Source: Saccharibacillus sacchari DSM 19268 (GTDB taxonomy: Bacteria; Bacillota; Bacilli; Paenibacillales; Paenibacillaceae). From it: DNA of 64,000 nt. The stretch is taken from contig NZ_KK073875.1 in assembly GCF_000585395.1 (NCBI RefSeq), positions 4,642,298 through 4,706,297 of the forward strand, read 5' to 3'. Position numbers and translations under genes: made by a program. Below the pieces are notes generated by a model, which worked only from the letters and a program-made list of their open reading frames with translations, did no database searches and was not told the origin of the DNA. Position 1 is the first letter of the stretch. Each line of letters opens with the position of its first letter. Below are positions 63,456-64,000 of the stretch, piece by piece.

Positions 63456-63535
63456 AATACTTTTTATATCGGCTTCTTGCTTATCCTCGCTTAGTCGTTT
63501 TTACTTTTAATTACATAATTTAATTTCAAAGGGAG

Positions 63536-64000
63536 TCAGGTCACTCGATTTCGATACATTTTTTCCACTCCGAACAAAACAATTAACAGCACCGCGCACA
63601 CTCCGTACATCCCCGAATACGAAAGCCGATCCGCTAACGGCCCCATCACTAAGCCTCCGAGCGAAATGCCCAAGTCCGCCGAAGCGATAAACAAACCGAG
63701 CAGTACGTTCCGAGATGCTTTGGGCAGGCTGAAGGTTAGGTAGGTCGTTAATGCCGGATATAAAAAAGCCTGTGCAAATCCCATTAACAAGGCGGCTGTA
63801 TAAAAAGCAAACGGGCCGACCGTCGAAGCAAGAGCCAGCAGCAATGCCGACAAAAGAGCGAGCGTAATCATTCCCTGCACAAAACGGGGCCGCCATATTC
63901 CGTCCGAAGGAATGCGTTTACGCAAAACTAACCTTGCAACGACAATGACCGCAGCCTGAACCGTCATATACAGGCCCGCGTTGCCGTAAGCGACCTGCGA
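63536..64000 (-). CDS. Major facilitator superfamily transporter, C-terminal part
   Basis: The last 154 codons of a gene that continues past base 64000. The fragment contains about five membrane segments in the second MFS half: GMITLALLSALLLALASTVG, FYTAALLMGFAQAFLYPALT, LLGLFIASADLGISLGGLVM and MYGVCAVLLIVLFGVEKMYR. The pattern resembles the YfcJ/YitG-like efflux group, but the substrate cannot be assigned. The visible frame has no interruption. Nothing that looks like a terminator follows before the family A hairpin. Confidence 0.85.
   Translation of the reverse strand, partial: SQVAYGNAGLYMTVQAAVIVVARLVLRKRIPSDGIWRPRFVQGMITLALLSALLLALASTVGPFAFYTAALLMGFAQAFLYPALTTYLTFSLPKASRNVLLGLFIASADLGISLGGLVMGPLADRLSYSGMYGVCAVLLIVLFGVEKMYRNRVT

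Noticed and set aside
1-64000. CRISPR arrays, rRNA operons, complete insertion sequences or prophage modules
   Set aside because: No regularly spaced identical repeats, rRNA signatures, transposase genes or phage structural genes were seen; the YjcQ-like gene stands alone.

Overview
The window reads as chromosomal DNA of a moderately GC-rich, low-copy Firmicute of the Paenibacillaceae (Paenibacillus or Saccharibacillus-like). The evidence is the set of Bacillales housekeeping markers (YlbF, YlbG, YlaN, CcpA, YktB, a YtxJ-type bacilliredoxin, Asp23/Gls24), strong GGAGG ribosome sites, intrinsic terminators after most genes, and several secreted stalk-domain (copper amine oxidase N-terminal-like) proteins typical of that family. 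No phage, conjugative module, CRISPR array or full-length transposase was seen.

Layout. 1-9.6 kb: a PHP-domain protein end, LysR regulator, ylbG-ylbF, an M20 amidohydrolase, ftsW, an Asp23 protein, a Ca2+/H+ antiporter, ylaN, an odd HPr-like protein and an M29 aminopeptidase. 9.9-18.8 kb: a GAF-GGDEF diguanylate cyclase, rpsD with its leader, a 1063-residue class A PBP, ccpA, a ytxJ-like gene and a zinc-ribbon protein. 19-34.4 kb: a DJ-1/PfpI protein, a ptsG-ptsI pair without ptsH, a CoA-binding protein with an unusual aroA, a rhodanese, gnd, yktB, SDR, MFS, GNAT and speA. 34.7-45.3 kb: a His-rich DUF1292 protein, a stalk-domain protein, a metallo-hydrolase, a CYP102A (P450 BM3-like) fusion, hxlR with divergent hxlA-hxlB (formaldehyde fixation by the ribulose monophosphate route), and two tandem DUF2294 genes. 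45.3-54 kb: a GH3 beta-glucosidase with an AraC regulator, tRNA-Val(GAC) beside an AT-rich gene, GH32 sucrase, a maltose acetyltransferase and a ROK regulator. 54.3-64 kb: an ECF sigma/anti-sigma pair, two more stalk-domain proteins, gldA, a membrane GGDEF-EAL protein and an MFS fragment.

The genes form a carbon-use theme: PTS uptake, CcpA, pentose phosphate, GH3/GH32 hydrolases, glycerol dehydrogenase and ROK/AraC/LacI regulators, plus two cyclic-di-GMP enzymes.

The most unusual content is between the genes. Family B is a 130-230 bp two-tier imperfect palindrome present five times; every copy lies just 3' of a gene and in the sense direction, and in most cases an intrinsic terminator follows, so it looks like a structured 3'-UTR module. 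Family A is a roughly 100 bp hairpin with three full copies whose stem sequences differ completely while pairing and single-stranded motifs are kept, plus two reduced copies. An AT-rich convergent gap holds four degenerate inverted repeats spaced 50-61 bp. None of these is explained by a gene, and I do not recognise them as described families.
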